Assembly (NCBI RefSeq): GCF_014645375.1
Contig: NZ_BMLT01000005.1
Coordinates: forward strand, 124,001 to 188,000
Direction: 5' to 3'
Length of the DNA: 64,000 nt
DNA from: Marinobacterium nitratireducens
GTDB taxonomy: Bacteria > Pseudomonadota > Gammaproteobacteria > Pseudomonadales > Balneatricaceae
Within the stretch, counting starts at the first letter, position 1; each line of letters starts with the position of its first letter. Under the pieces are notes generated by a model. The model searched no databases. It was not told the DNA's origin and worked only from the letters and a program-made list of their open reading frames with translations. The position numbers were made by a program, and so were the translations under genes. Positions 54,694 to 64,000 of the stretch are shown piece after piece.

Positions 54694-54744
54694 TTAATGG
54701 TCGGGACGGCAGGATTTGAACCTGCGACCCCTTGCACCCCATGC
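54694..54744. repeat. Attachment site, right (overlaps intact tRNA-Pro)
   Basis: 51 bp identical to 37849-37899; includes the 3' end of the intact tRNA-Pro gene from the anticodon loop to CCA and 4-5 bases beyond. Confidence 0.88.
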
Positions 54745-54774
54745 AAGTGCGCTACCAGACTGCGCTACGCCCCG
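54698..54774 (-). tRNA. tRNA-Pro (anticodon GGG)
   Basis: 77 nt, beginning CGGGGCGTAGCGCAG and ending in encoded CCA. The anticodon arm is CTTGC-ATGGGGT-GCAAG, giving anticodon GGG; the T arm GCAGGTTCAAATCCTGC is intact. It follows the MerR gene on the same strand, an arrangement common in gammaproteobacteria, and is the integration site of the island. Confidence 0.97.
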
Positions 54775-54855
54775 ACTGTAAGAACGAACCGACGATCGTC
54801 GCTTCGAAGTGGTGGGTAATATACCCTAAGGTTTTGTTTCTGTGAAGTTTTTTCT

Positions 54856-55218
54856 TCAAAAACTTTTCAGGTTGGCGAGGATGTCCTCGAGTTCGGTGAT
54901 GGTCTGCCGGACCAGCTGCTTGTAGCGGGCCGAGTCGTCGCCGGCCTGCTCTCCAGAGAGCCACTGGCGGGCGCCGCTGATGGTGTAGCCCTGCTCGTGC
55001 AGCAGACTGCGGATCTGGCGGATGACCAGTACGTCCTGGCGCTGGTAGTAGCGCCGATTGGAGCGCTTGACCGGGGCGATCTGGTCGAACTCCTGTTCCC
55101 AATAGCGCAGCACGTGGGTCTTGAGGTCGCACAGCCTGGCGACTTCGCCGATCGTGAAATACCGCTTGTTGGGGATGGGTTCGAGCCGGTCGTGGTTATT
55201 CTGACCGGTTTCCGGCAT
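54856..55218 (-). CDS. MerR-family regulator downstream of ihfA
   Basis: 120 residues. The MerR winged helix [68 protein letters not shown] is followed by a short coiled C-terminus; no metal-binding cysteine pattern is seen. It overlaps the ihfA end by 23 nt, so it is the last gene of pheST-ihfA-merR. This unnamed regulator is conserved in this position in many gammaproteobacteria; its target is unknown. Confidence 0.92.
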   Translation of the reverse strand: MPETGQNNHDRLEPIPNKRYFTIGEVARLCDLKTHVLRYWEQEFDQIAPVKRSNRRYYQRQDVLVIRQIRSLLHEQGYTISGARQWLSGEQAGDDSARYKQLVRQTITELEDILANLKSF

Positions 55219-55501
55219 AGGCTTCTACCCGATCCTTGAGCTTCTGGCCTGGACGGAAGGTCACCACGCGGCGTGCGCAGATGGGGACCTCCTCACCGGT
55301 TTTGGGGTTGCGGCCGGGGCGCTGGCGCTTGTCGCGCAGGTCGAAGTTGCCGAATCCCGACAACTTCACCTGTTCGTTCGCCGCCAGGCTGGCACGGATC
55401 TCGTCGAAAAAGGATTCAACCATTTCCTTGGCCTCGCGCTTGTTGAGGCCAAGTTCTTCGTTGAGGCGTTCCGCCATTTCCGCTTTCGTCAACGAGGTCA
55501 T
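55196..55501 (-). CDS. ihfA: Integration host factor subunit alpha
   Basis: 101 residues from ATG at 55501 ([36 protein letters not shown]). HU/IHF fold with the DNA-intercalating arm [45 protein letters not shown]. With IhfB it bends DNA for recombination, replication and transcription, including excision of elements like the one next door. It starts 17 bp after pheT. Confidence 0.97.
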   Translation of the reverse strand: MTSLTKAEMAERLNEELGLNKREAKEMVESFFDEIRASLAANEQVKLSGFGNFDLRDKRQRPGRNPKTGEEVPICARRVVTFRPGQKLKDRVEAYAGNRSE

Positions 55502-55518
55502 GCCGTTCTCCCCTGTCA

Positions 55519-57900
55519 TCACTCCCGCAATGTCGCGCCGAACTCCGACTTCAGCGCGGCGACAACCGCCTGGATGGTTCCGTTGATCTCTTCGTCATTA
55601 AGAGTGCGCGATGGATGCTGCCAGGTCAAGCCGACGGCCAGACTTTTTCGTCCTGCTTCAATACCTTGGCCCTGATAGACGTCGAACAGACGGACCGATT
55701 TCAGGTACTCGCCGCCCTCTTTCTGCGCCACCTGACGGAGGTCTTCGAAGGCGATTTTCTCATCCACGATCAGCGCCAGGTCGCGACGCGACTCGGGGAA
55801 TTTCGACAGTTCCGAGAAGCGCGGCAGGCGTCCGCGGGCGACTTCCTCGAGGCTGATCTCGAACAGGAACACCGGAGCGTCCAGGTCCAGCGACTTGACC
55901 AGGCTCGGGTGCAGCGCGCCCATGTAGCCGATCACCTTGCCGTCGCGCTCGATGGCGGCGCTCTGGCCCGGGTGCAGCGCGCCGTGGCTGGCGGCCCTGA
56001 AGCTGAACTGTTCGGCGGCGCCGCCCAGCGACAGCAGCGACTCGACATGGCCCTTGAGGTCGTAGAAGTCGACCTTCTGCGCCTTGCCGGTGGTCCAGCC
56101 TTCCGGCTCGCGGCTGCCGGCGATCAGGCCGGCGATAACGTTTTCCTGCACCAGTTCCGCGTCCTGGGTCAGGAAGCGTTGGCCGGTTTCGAACAGGCGC
56201 ACGCGATCCTGCTGGCGGTTCTGGTTGTACTGCAGCGCCTTGGCCAGGCCCGGCCACAGGCTGGTGCGCATCACCGCCATTTCGGCCGAGATCGGGTTGG
56301 CCAGCGCGACGCCTTCGTACTGGTCGTCGAACTGCTTCTGCAGGCCCGCTTCGATGAAGCTGTAGGTGATCGCCTCCTGGTAGCCCAGCGCGATCAGGTG
56401 ACGGCGCATCTGGCGCGTCTCGACACGGGATTCCTGGTGCGGCGTGAACGGCAGCTCGGCGGTCGGGGTCTTGACCGGTAGGTTGTTGTAGCCGTAGACG
56501 CGCGCCAGCTCCTCGATCAGATCGACCTCGATGTCGATGTCGAAGCGGTACGACGGCACGGCGACGTCCCAGACGCCGGTTTCGACCTGGCTCAGACGCA
56601 TGCCCAGACGCTCGAGGATCTCTTCGATCTCGATCGCCGGCATCTCGAACGCCAGCAGCTGGTTGACGCGGGCATGACGCAGACGCACGGTGGCGGCCGC
56701 CGGCAGGTGCTCGGCGCTCTTGACCTCGGTCACCGGGCCCGGCTGGCCGCCGACAATTTCGAGCAGCAGCGCGGTGGCGCGCTCGATCGCCTTGCGCTGC
56801 AGCTGCCAGTCGACGCCGCGCTCGAAGCGGTGCGACGAGTCGGTGTGCAGGCCGTAGGAACGGGCACGACCGGCGATTGCCAGCGGCGCGAAGAAGGCGC
56901 TCTCGAGGAAGATGTCGCGGGTCTCGGCGGTCACGCCGCTGTGCTCGCCGCCCATCACGCCGGCCATCGCCAGCGGGCCTTTCTCGTCGGCGATCAGCAG
57001 GGTGCCTTCGGTCAGCTCGACCTCCTGGCCGTCCAGCAGGGTCAGCTTCTCGCGTGCCCCGGCCGGGCGCACGACGATATTGCCGTGAAGCTGGTTCAGG
57101 TCGAAGGCGTGCATCGGCTGGCCGAGTTCGATCATCACGTAGTTGGTGACGTCGACCACCGGATCGATGGAGCGGATGCCGGCACGGCGCAGCTTCTCGA
57201 CCATCCACAGCGGCGACTGCACACCTGCGTCGATGCCGCGGATAACGCGACCGACATAGCGCGGGCAGCCGGCCTTGTCCTCGACCTCGACCGGGAAAGC
57301 GTCCTTGATGCGGGCTTCCACCGGCTCGGCGTCGACAAACCGGACCTTCGCCTTGTTGAGCACGCCGACTTCGCGCGCAAGGCCGGTGATGCTGAGGCAG
57401 TCGCCGCGGTTCGGCGTCAGGTCGACGTCGACGATCTGGTCGTTGAGACCGAGGTAGTCGCGCAGGCAGTGGCCCACCGGCGCATCGGCCGCCAGCTCCA
57501 TGATGCCGCCGTGATCCTCGGACAGGCCCAGCTCGTCCTCGGCGCAGAGCATGCCGAAGGACTCGACCTGGCGCAGCTTGGCCTTCTTGATCTTGAAGTC
57601 GCCCGGCAGCACCGCGCCGACCTTGGCGAAGGAGGTTTTCAGGCCCGCGCGCGCGTTGGGCGCACCGCAGACCACCTGGAATTCTTCATGGCCGTCGCTG
57701 ACCTTGCATACCTGCAGCTTGTCGGCGTTGGGATGCGGTTCGGCGCTGAGGATCTCGCCGACCACGACGCCGGAGAACTTGCCGGCCACCGGCACCACTT
57801 CGTCGACCTCAAGGCCAGCCATGGTGATCTGCGCCACCAGGGCGTCGCTGTCGATCGCCGGGTTGACCAGTTCGCGCAACCACTGTTCACTGAATTTCAT
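55519..57900 (-). CDS. pheT: Phenylalanine-tRNA ligase beta subunit
   Basis: 793 residues, full length. The N-terminal tRNA-binding (EMAP-like) domain ([26 protein letters not shown]) is followed by B3/B4, the B5 domain ([28 protein letters not shown]), a catalytic-like core, and the C-terminal anticodon-binding domain ([31 protein letters not shown]). With PheS it charges tRNA-Phe. It lies 65 bp downstream of pheS, whose reading frame is broken in this sequence. Confidence 0.97.
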   Translation of the reverse strand: MKFSEQWLRELVNPAIDSDALVAQITMAGLEVDEVVPVAGKFSGVVVGEILSAEPHPNADKLQVCKVSDGHEEFQVVCGAPNARAGLKTSFAKVGAVLPGDFKIKKAKLRQVESFGMLCAEDELGLSEDHGGIMELAADAPVGHCLRDYLGLNDQIVDVDLTPNRGDCLSITGLAREVGVLNKAKVRFVDAEPVEARIKDAFPVEVEDKAGCPRYVGRVIRGIDAGVQSPLWMVEKLRRAGIRSIDPVVDVTNYVMIELGQPMHAFDLNQLHGNIVVRPAGAREKLTLLDGQEVELTEGTLLIADEKGPLAMAGVMGGEHSGVTAETRDIFLESAFFAPLAIAGRARSYGLHTDSSHRFERGVDWQLQRKAIERATALLLEIVGGQPGPVTEVKSAEHLPAAATVRLRHARVNQLLAFEMPAIEIEEILERLGMRLSQVETGVWDVAVPSYRFDIDIEVDLIEELARVYGYNNLPVKTPTAELPFTPHQESRVETRQMRRHLIALGYQEAITYSFIEAGLQKQFDDQYEGVALANPISAEMAVMRTSLWPGLAKALQYNQNRQQDRVRLFETGQRFLTQDAELVQENVIAGLIAGSREPEGWTTGKAQKVDFYDLKGHVESLLSLGGAAEQFSFRAASHGALHPGQSAAIERDGKVIGYMGALHPSLVKSLDLDAPVFLFEISLEEVARGRLPRFSELSKFPESRRDLALIVDEKIAFEDLRQVAQKEGGEYLKSVRLFDVYQGQGIEAGRKSLAVGLTWQHPSRTLNDEEINGTIQAVVAALKSEFGATLRE

Positions 57901-57965
57901 TCTGCTGTCCTGCTTAAACTATTAACTCGCTTGATTCCACTTGTTCCGTTTCAGCTGATCGGCGA

Positions 57966-59239
<1,274 letters not shown>

Positions 59240-59274
59240 GGTTTCATCGCCTGATTTCTGTCATCTGCGAAGAA

Positions 59275-59312
59275 CCAAAAAAACAGGGGAAGAGCTTGCA
59301 CCCTTCCCCTGT
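59275..59312 (-). terminator. Rho-independent terminator after rplT
   Basis: On the minus strand, stem ACAGGGGAAG / CTTCCCCTGT with a 10-nt loop followed by a run of eight T. It ends the thrS-infC-rpmI-rplT transcript and separates it from pheST. Confidence 0.93.
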
Positions 59313-59349
59313 TCGATTCGATCAATTACCTACAAGAGGCGGGTGTGCC

Positions 59350-59706
59350 TTACGCCAGGGCAGCTTTCGCTTTCTCGACGACAGCGGCAAACGCAGCCTG
59401 CTCGTGAACGGCCAGATCGGCCAGGACCTTGCGGTCGATCTCGATGCTGGCTTTTTTCAGGCCGGCGATCAGACGGCTGTAGGACAGACCGTTGGTGCGG
59501 GCACCGGCGTTGATACGGGCGATCCACAGGGCACGGAACTGACGCTTACGCTGACGACGGTCGCGGTAAGCGTACTGACCGGCCTTGATGACGGCCTGTT
59601 TAGCAACGCGGAATACACGGCTACGGGCACCGTAGTAACCCTTGGCCTGCTTCAATACTTTCTTGTGACGACGACGTGCGATAACACCACGTTTTACGCG
59701 AGCCAT
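59350..59706 (-). CDS. rplT: 50S ribosomal protein L20
   Basis: 118 residues, [38 protein letters not shown], typical basic N-terminal extension and globular C-terminus ([35 protein letters not shown]). It is needed early in 50S assembly and in relatives represses rpmI-rplT translation. It is 45 bp downstream of rpmI. Confidence 0.98.
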   Translation of the reverse strand: MARVKRGVIARRRHKKVLKQAKGYYGARSRVFRVAKQAVIKAGQYAYRDRRQRKRQFRALWIARINAGARTNGLSYSRLIAGLKKASIEIDRKVLADLAVHEQAAFAAVVEKAKAALA

Positions 59707-59751
59707 TGCAATACCTTCCTAAAGCTGAGTTCTGTTGATACCAAGAGTGAC

Positions 59752-59946
59752 TTAGATGTACGGCAGCATGCGCTTGATCAGCGCCTGGTCCGCTGCATGA
59801 ACCTGCAGCATCGGACGCAGCTGACGCTTACGCTTGGTGCTCTTCTTGGTCAGAATGTGGCTTTTGAAAGCCTGCTTGTGCTTGAAGCCGTTCGCAGTTT
59901 TCTTGAAGCGCTTGGCGGCGCCGCGGTTTGATTTGATCTTGGGCAT
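59752..59946 (-). CDS. rpmI: 50S ribosomal protein L35
   Basis: 64 residues, [45 protein letters not shown], the complete L35 family protein. It lies between infC and rplT, the standard order. Confidence 0.98.
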   Translation of the reverse strand: MPKIKSNRGAAKRFKKTANGFKHKQAFKSHILTKKSTKRKRQLRPMLQVHAADQALIKRMLPYI

Positions 59947-60050
59947 TTCAATACATCTCCACGCATTCGTTAAGTTGTGTTCACCCGGACAACAACAAAA
60001 CCCGCAGCCGTATCCCGAAGGAAACAGTTACGGGTTGTGCGCCGAACGGG

Positions 60051-60584
60051 TTACTTTTTCTTCTTCGGAGCGATGACCATGGTCATCTGACGGCCTTCCA
60101 TCTTCGGACGCTGTTCAACGGTACCCAGCTCTTCCAGGTCTTTTTCAACCCGGTTCAACAGCTGCATACCCAACTCCTGGTGGGCCATCTCACGACCTCG
60201 GAACCGCAGGGTTACCTTGGCCTTGTCTCCATCTTCAAGGAAACGTACCAGGTTGCGCAGTTTTACCTGGTAATCCCCTTCTTCCGTCCCGGGACGGAAT
60301 TTCACTTCCTTGACCTGCATCTGAACCTGCTTTTTCTTCGCCAGGTTCGCCTGCTTCTTCGCTTCGTACAGATGCTTGCCGTAGTCCATCACCTTGCAGA
60401 CGATGGGGTCGGATTCTGCGATCTGTACCAGGTCAAGGCCCGCTTCCTGAGCTGCCTCAAGAGCGTCTCGAATCGATACTATTCCAATCTGGCTGCCGTC
60501 CGGACCGATCAGTCGACATTCGCGTGCTTTGATATTGTCGTTGATCGCTGGGCGTTTTTCGCCGCGTCTGTTATCGCGCCTGAT
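60051..60584 (-). CDS. infC: Translation initiation factor IF-3, probable ATC start
   Basis: 177 residues if begun at ATC 60584 (codons read [20 protein letters not shown]); AGGAG stands 8 nt before it. Starting at the first in-frame ATG (about 60390) would remove the whole N-terminal domain ([50 protein letters not shown]). The C-terminal domain runs [44 protein letters not shown]-3 rejects non-standard start codons, and a rare start on its own message gives autoregulation in relatives (AUU in E. coli). 20 bp after thrS. Confidence 0.93.
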   Translation of the reverse strand: MRRDNRRGEKRPAINDNIKARECRLIGPDGSQIGIVSIRDALEAAQEAGLDLVQIAESDPIVCKVMDYGKHLYEAKKQANLAKKKQVQMQVKEVKFRPGTEEGDYQVKLRNLVRFLEDGDKAKVTLRFRGREMAHQELGMQLLNRVEKDLEELGTVEQRPKMEGRQMTMVIAPKKKK

Positions 60585-60604
60585 GGTACTATCTCCTGCT
60601 CAGA

Positions 60605-62521
60605 TTAGTGCTTGCGACCTTTCTGGCCAACGTCTTTCGCCAGAAGTGCCACGAATTCTTCTATGGACAAGGTGCCCAGGTCTTCGCCGGTGCGGGTACG
60701 CACGGCCACCGAGCCGGATTCCACTTCCTTGTCCCCCACTACCAGAAGGTAGGGGACCTTCTGCAGTGTACGCTCGCGGATTTTAAAGCCGATCTTCTCG
60801 TTTCTCAAGTCCGCTTGTGCACGGAACCCCTTATCTTCAAGAAGTTGCGCCACTTTTTTACAATATTCACCCTGCTTGTCGGTGATATTGAGTACCGCCA
60901 CCTGCTGAGGTGCCAGCCAGGTCGGCAGGGCACCGGCATAGTTTTCGATCAGAATGCCGATGAAACGCTCGAAGGAACCAAGGATCGCGCGGTGCAGCAT
61001 GACCGGCGTCTCGCGCTCGCCCTCTTCGTTGACGAACTGGGCGCCGAGACGGCCCGGCATCGAGAAGTCGACCTGAATGGTACCACACTGCCAGACCCGA
61101 CCGAGACAATCCTTCAGCGAGAATTCGATCTTAGGCCCGTAGAAGGCGCCCTCGCCCGGCAGCAGGTCCCATTTCAGGCCGGCGGCGTCGAGCGCATCGC
61201 CCAGGGCCTTCTCGGCCTTGTCCCAGCTCTCGTCGGAACCGACACGCTTCTCCGGACGGGTCGAGAGCTTGTACAGCACCTCGGTAAAGCCGAAGTCTTC
61301 GTAAACCTCGTGCAGGAAGTCGATAAAGCTCGCCACTTCCGGCTGGATATCGGCTTCGGCACAGAAAATGTGGGCATCGTCCTGAACGAAGCCGCGCACG
61401 CGCATCAGACCGTGCAGCGCACCGGACGGCTCGTTGCGGTGACAGGAACCGAATTCGGCCAGGCGCAGCGGCATCTCGCGGTAGGAGCGCAGGCCCTGGT
61501 TGAACACCTGCACGTGGCAGGGGCAGTTCATCGGCTTGATGGCGAAATCACGGTGCTCGGAATGGGTGGTGAACATCTCTTCCGAGAACTTGTCCCAGTG
61601 ACCCGACTTTTCCCACAGGGTACGCTCGACCACCTGCGGCGTCTTGATCTCCTGGTAGTCGTGCCGGCGCAGCTTGGCGCGCATGTACTGCTCGATTTCC
61701 TGGTACAGGGTCCAGCCGGCCGGGTGCCAGAACACCATGCCCGGCGCTTCTTCCTGCATATGGAACAGGTTGAGCTGCTTGCCCAGCTTGCGGTGGTCGC
61801 GCTTCTCGGCCTCTTCCAGACGGAACAGGTAGGCCTTGAGTTCCTTCTTGTCGCCCCAGGCGGTGCCGTAGATGCGCTGCAGCATCTCGTTGTTCGAGTC
61901 GCCGCGCCAGTAGGCACCGGCGACCTTCATCAGCTTGAACGCCTTGATATGGCCGGTGGACGGCACGTGCGGACCGCGGCACAGGTCGATGAAATCGCCC
62001 TGGGAGTAGAACGACAGTTCCTCGTTGCCCGGGATGTCCTTGATGATCTCGACCTTGTACTTCTCGCCCATCTCGTCGAACATCGCCACCGCCTCGTCGC
62101 GGCTCATCAGCGAGCGGGACACCGCCAGGTTTTCCTTGGACAGCTCCAGCATGCGCTTCTCGATCTTCTCCAGATCTTCCGGCGTGAACGGACGCTCGTA
62201 GGCGAAATCGTAGTAAAAGCCGTTGTCGATGACCGGGCCAATGGTGACCTGAGCCCCCGGGAACAGCTCCTGCACCGCCATCGCCATCAGGTGGGCGCAG
62301 GAGTGACGGATAACGTCGACGCCTTCTTCATCGCGCGCGGTGACAATCGCCAGGTCGCAGTCTTCGGTGATGGTGTAGCTGGTATCCACCAGGGTGCCGT
62401 TGACCTTGCCGGCGAGCGCCGCCTTGGCAAGACCGGTACCGATGGACGCCGCGACGTCATGAACGCTGACCGGGTTGTCGAATTCGCGTTTGCTGGAATC
62501 AGGAAGCGTAATAACAGGCAT
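60605..62521 (-). CDS. thrS: Threonine-tRNA ligase
   Basis: 638 residues from ATG at 62521 ([28 protein letters not shown]). TGS domain; editing domain with [34 protein letters not shown]; class II core with the zinc-site Cys in [10 protein letters not shown] and motif 2 [35 protein letters not shown]; anticodon-binding domain at the C-terminus ([15 protein letters not shown]). It is first in thrS-infC-rpmI-rplT. The upstream region is filled by REP repeats. Confidence 0.98.
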   Translation of the reverse strand: MPVITLPDSSKREFDNPVSVHDVAASIGTGLAKAALAGKVNGTLVDTSYTITEDCDLAIVTARDEEGVDVIRHSCAHLMAMAVQELFPGAQVTIGPVIDNGFYYDFAYERPFTPEDLEKIEKRMLELSKENLAVSRSLMSRDEAVAMFDEMGEKYKVEIIKDIPGNEELSFYSQGDFIDLCRGPHVPSTGHIKAFKLMKVAGAYWRGDSNNEMLQRIYGTAWGDKKELKAYLFRLEEAEKRDHRKLGKQLNLFHMQEEAPGMVFWHPAGWTLYQEIEQYMRAKLRRHDYQEIKTPQVVERTLWEKSGHWDKFSEEMFTTHSEHRDFAIKPMNCPCHVQVFNQGLRSYREMPLRLAEFGSCHRNEPSGALHGLMRVRGFVQDDAHIFCAEADIQPEVASFIDFLHEVYEDFGFTEVLYKLSTRPEKRVGSDESWDKAEKALGDALDAAGLKWDLLPGEGAFYGPKIEFSLKDCLGRVWQCGTIQVDFSMPGRLGAQFVNEEGERETPVMLHRAILGSFERFIGILIENYAGALPTWLAPQQVAVLNITDKQGEYCKKVAQLLEDKGFRAQADLRNEKIGFKIRERTLQKVPYLLVVGDKEVESGSVAVRTRTGEDLGTLSIEEFVALLAKDVGQKGRKH

Positions 62522-62678
62522 GTATATCCCTTTTGGCTCAGTGGTGACCCCCACGACAGGTCACTTAAGGCGTTTGGCCGGTAAATCTTGTTAATGCCGT
62601 ACAGACGAGGTACGGACTCAAGGGCGGAAAAGTATACAGGAAGCGCCGCGGCGCGGCCACCTCGGGAACACCTCAATT

Positions 62679-63659
62679 GTAGGATGGGTGGAGCCGCCAT
62701 TGCCATGCACGGGCCGGATAGCACCTTGTTCGTGGCGGCGTAACCCATCATTGCCTCCGGCTCCTCGGTGCCGAACCGATACCTCATGATGGGTTACACG
62801 ACGCCCAAACTACATCAGAGCCGGATATGCCGTGCCGAAGCGTCGTTTCACCCATTCTACGGCTGGATATTCAGAATCGTAGGATGGGTGGAGCGCCATT
62901 GCCATGCACGGGCCGGATAGCACCTTGTTCGTGGCGGCGTAACCCATCATTGCCTCCGGCTCCTCGGTGCCGAACCGAAACCTCTTGATGGGTTACACGA
63001 TGCCCAAACTACATCAGAGCCGGATATGCCGTGCCGAAGCGTCGTTTCACCCATCCTACGGCTGGATATTCAGAATCGTAGGATGGGTGGAGCCGCCATT
63101 GCCATGCACGGGCCGGATAGCACCTTGTTCGTGGCGGCGTAACCCATCATTGCCTCCGGCTCCTCGGTGCCGAACCGATACCTCATGATGGGTTACACGA
63201 CGCCCAAACTACATCAGAGCCGGATATGCCGTGCCGAAGCGTCGTTTCACCCATCCTACGGCTGGATATTCAGAATCGTAGGATGGGTGGAGCGCCATTG
63301 CCATGCACTGACCGGATAGCACCTTGTTCGTGGCGGCGTAACCCATCATTACCTCCGGCTCCTCGGTGCCGAACCGATACCTCATGATGGGTTACACGAC
63401 GCCCAAACTACATCAGAGCCGGATATGCCGTGCCTAAGCGTCGTTTCACCCATCCTACGGCTGGATATTCAGAATCGTAGGATGGGTGGAGCCGCCATTG
63501 CCATGCACGGGCCGGATAGCACCTTGTTCGTGGCGGCGTAACCCATCAAGCGGTTTCAGTTCGGTGCAGTGAGGCCCGCAAGCAATGATGGGTTACACGA
63601 TGCCCGGACCGCGGCAAAGTCGGATACTCCGCTGCCCGGCAGCGTTTCACCCATCCTAC
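62679..63659. repeat. Tandem array of ~200-bp REP-pair units (five copies)
   Basis: Units start with GTAGGATGGGTGGAG at 62679, 62879, 63078, 63278 and 63477 (lengths 200, 199, 200, 199 and a diverged last unit of ~183). Each contains two palindromes: GTAGGATGGGTGGAG(C)CGCCATTG...GGCGGCGTAACCCATCA, then GATGGGTTACACGAYGCCC...GCGTCGTTTCACCCATYCTAC. The first four units differ at only a few bases; the fifth departs after AACCCATCA. The array lies between thrS and the divergent sensor-kinase gene. No open frame is shared by the units. Confidence 0.93.
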
Positions 63660-63734
63660 CCGGGCGCTCCGGATTGCAGCGAGGGCCCTCCCCCGCCGAT
63701 AATGAAAAAACATTGATTAGAACAATAAACGACG

Positions 63735-64000
63735 ATGGCCCGACTCAAGATCAGCACCCGGCTGATGATCATGATGTGCCTGCTGGTGCTGCTGCAGGCG
63801 GCGCTGCTCGGCGGCTTCGCACTGCGCTACCTGAGCTCCTCGCTGGAGGACCAGATCGGCCTGCGCGCGCTGCAGCTGGCCTCGATGATCGCCCAGACCC
63901 CGGCGGTGCGCGAAGCCGCCCGTACCCGCGACAGCCACAGCATGCAGATGCTGGCCGAGGAACTGCGCGAGGCCACCGATGCGACCTTCATTTCGATCGG
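63735..64000 (+). CDS. Membrane sensor histidine kinase (DcuS/CitA-like), 5' part only
   Basis: 88 codons up to the window edge: MARLKISTRLMIMMCLLVLL, one transmembrane helix (~10-30), then the periplasmic start LEDQIGLRALQLASMIAQTPAVREAARTRDSHSMQMLAEELREATDATFISIG. This is the opening of the CitA/DcuS sensor domain (pattern LR...IA...P.V..A). Such kinases sense di- or tricarboxylates. Kinase domains lie outside the window. Confidence 0.8.
   Translation, partial: MARLKISTRLMIMMCLLVLLQAALLGGFALRYLSSSLEDQIGLRALQLASMIAQTPAVREAARTRDSHSMQMLAEELREATDATFISI

Larger units (their letters stand above)
37849..54744. mobile_element. Integrated element carrying the DMSP (ddd) gene cluster
   Basis: About 16.9 kb flanked by an exact 51-bp direct repeat (37849-37899 and 54694-54744) that is the 3' part of tRNA-Pro plus 5 flanking bases. 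The left half holds a tyrosine integrase, AlpA, and a toprim/DUF3987 replication gene set. The right half holds dddR-C-B-T / dddD and small remnants. A 24-nt sequence (TTTCCTGCACCAG followed directly by TCCTGCACCAG) occurs just inside both ends, as integrase arm sites do. No relaxase or conjugation genes are seen, so it would be a non-conjugative, satellite-like genomic island. Confidence 0.8.

Noticed and set aside
60608-62584. 658-codon frame antisense to thrS
   Set aside because: thrS is unambiguous on the minus strand; the antisense frame has no recognisable domain.
62679-63659. Possible CRISPR array
   Set aside because: The repeating unit is ~200 bp with internal palindromes, there are no short repeats with unique spacers, and no cas genes are in the window. 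It is a REP-pair tandem array.

Overview
The window reads as chromosomal DNA of a marine gammaproteobacterium, probably of the Oceanospirillales/Alteromonadales type. The basis is the core block thrS-infC-rpmI-rplT // pheST-ihfA-merR-tRNA-Pro (60-54 kb, minus strand), the many tripartite tricarboxylate (Tct) transporter genes, and a complete cluster for dimethylsulfoniopropionate (DMSP) breakdown. The species cannot be named from sequence alone.

1-9 kb (minus strand): the 5' part of an acyl-CoA ligase, a tctCBA transporter operon, a small protein built only from the catalytic half of a D-2-hydroxyacid dehydrogenase, a LysR regulator, an IclR regulator, a degenerate enoyl-CoA-hydratase-like gene and an outer-membrane porin. 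9-24 kb: a beta-oxidation-type catabolic region. It holds a paired acyl-CoA dehydrogenase operon, a FadB-like fusion with its thiolase, a second IclR regulator, a nitronate-monooxygenase/enoyl-CoA hydratase/3-hydroxyacyl-CoA dehydrogenase operon, a PaaI-like thioesterase, a 3-oxoadipyl-CoA-type thiolase and an MFS exporter. The set resembles pim/paa-type routes for dicarboxylic or ring-derived acyl-CoAs. A shared near-palindrome (TTTCRCATAGYRAAA type) recurs in front of several of these units. 24.6-32 kb: a second tctCBA operon with an AbrB-family membrane protein, next to the divergent TctD/TctE two-component system and a periplasmic binding protein.

32-37.7 kb, bracketed by GTAG-type REP palindromes: a SAM methyltransferase and a 1098-residue PLD / SF2 helicase / UmuD-like peptidase / DUF3427 fusion in one operon, plus a Fic enzyme with strong promoter palindromes. 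This looks like an accessory, possibly defensive, module.

37.85-54.74 kb: an integrated element of about 16.9 kb bounded by a 51-bp direct repeat of the 3' end of tRNA-Pro(GGG). It carries a tyrosine integrase, AlpA, a toprim/DUF3987 replication protein and, as cargo, the complete dddD / dddTBCR cluster in the arrangement known from Marinomonas. The proposed flow is DMSP import (DddT), CoA transfer and cleavage to DMS plus 3-hydroxypropionyl-CoA (DddD), then oxidation of the C3 product (DddB, DddC), controlled by DddR. 

54.7-64 kb: translation and tRNA-synthetase genes. pheS carries an apparent 32-nt deletion with frameshift, infC seems to start at ATC, and a tandem array of ~200-bp REP-pair units lies upstream of thrS. 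The window ends in the start of a membrane sensor kinase.
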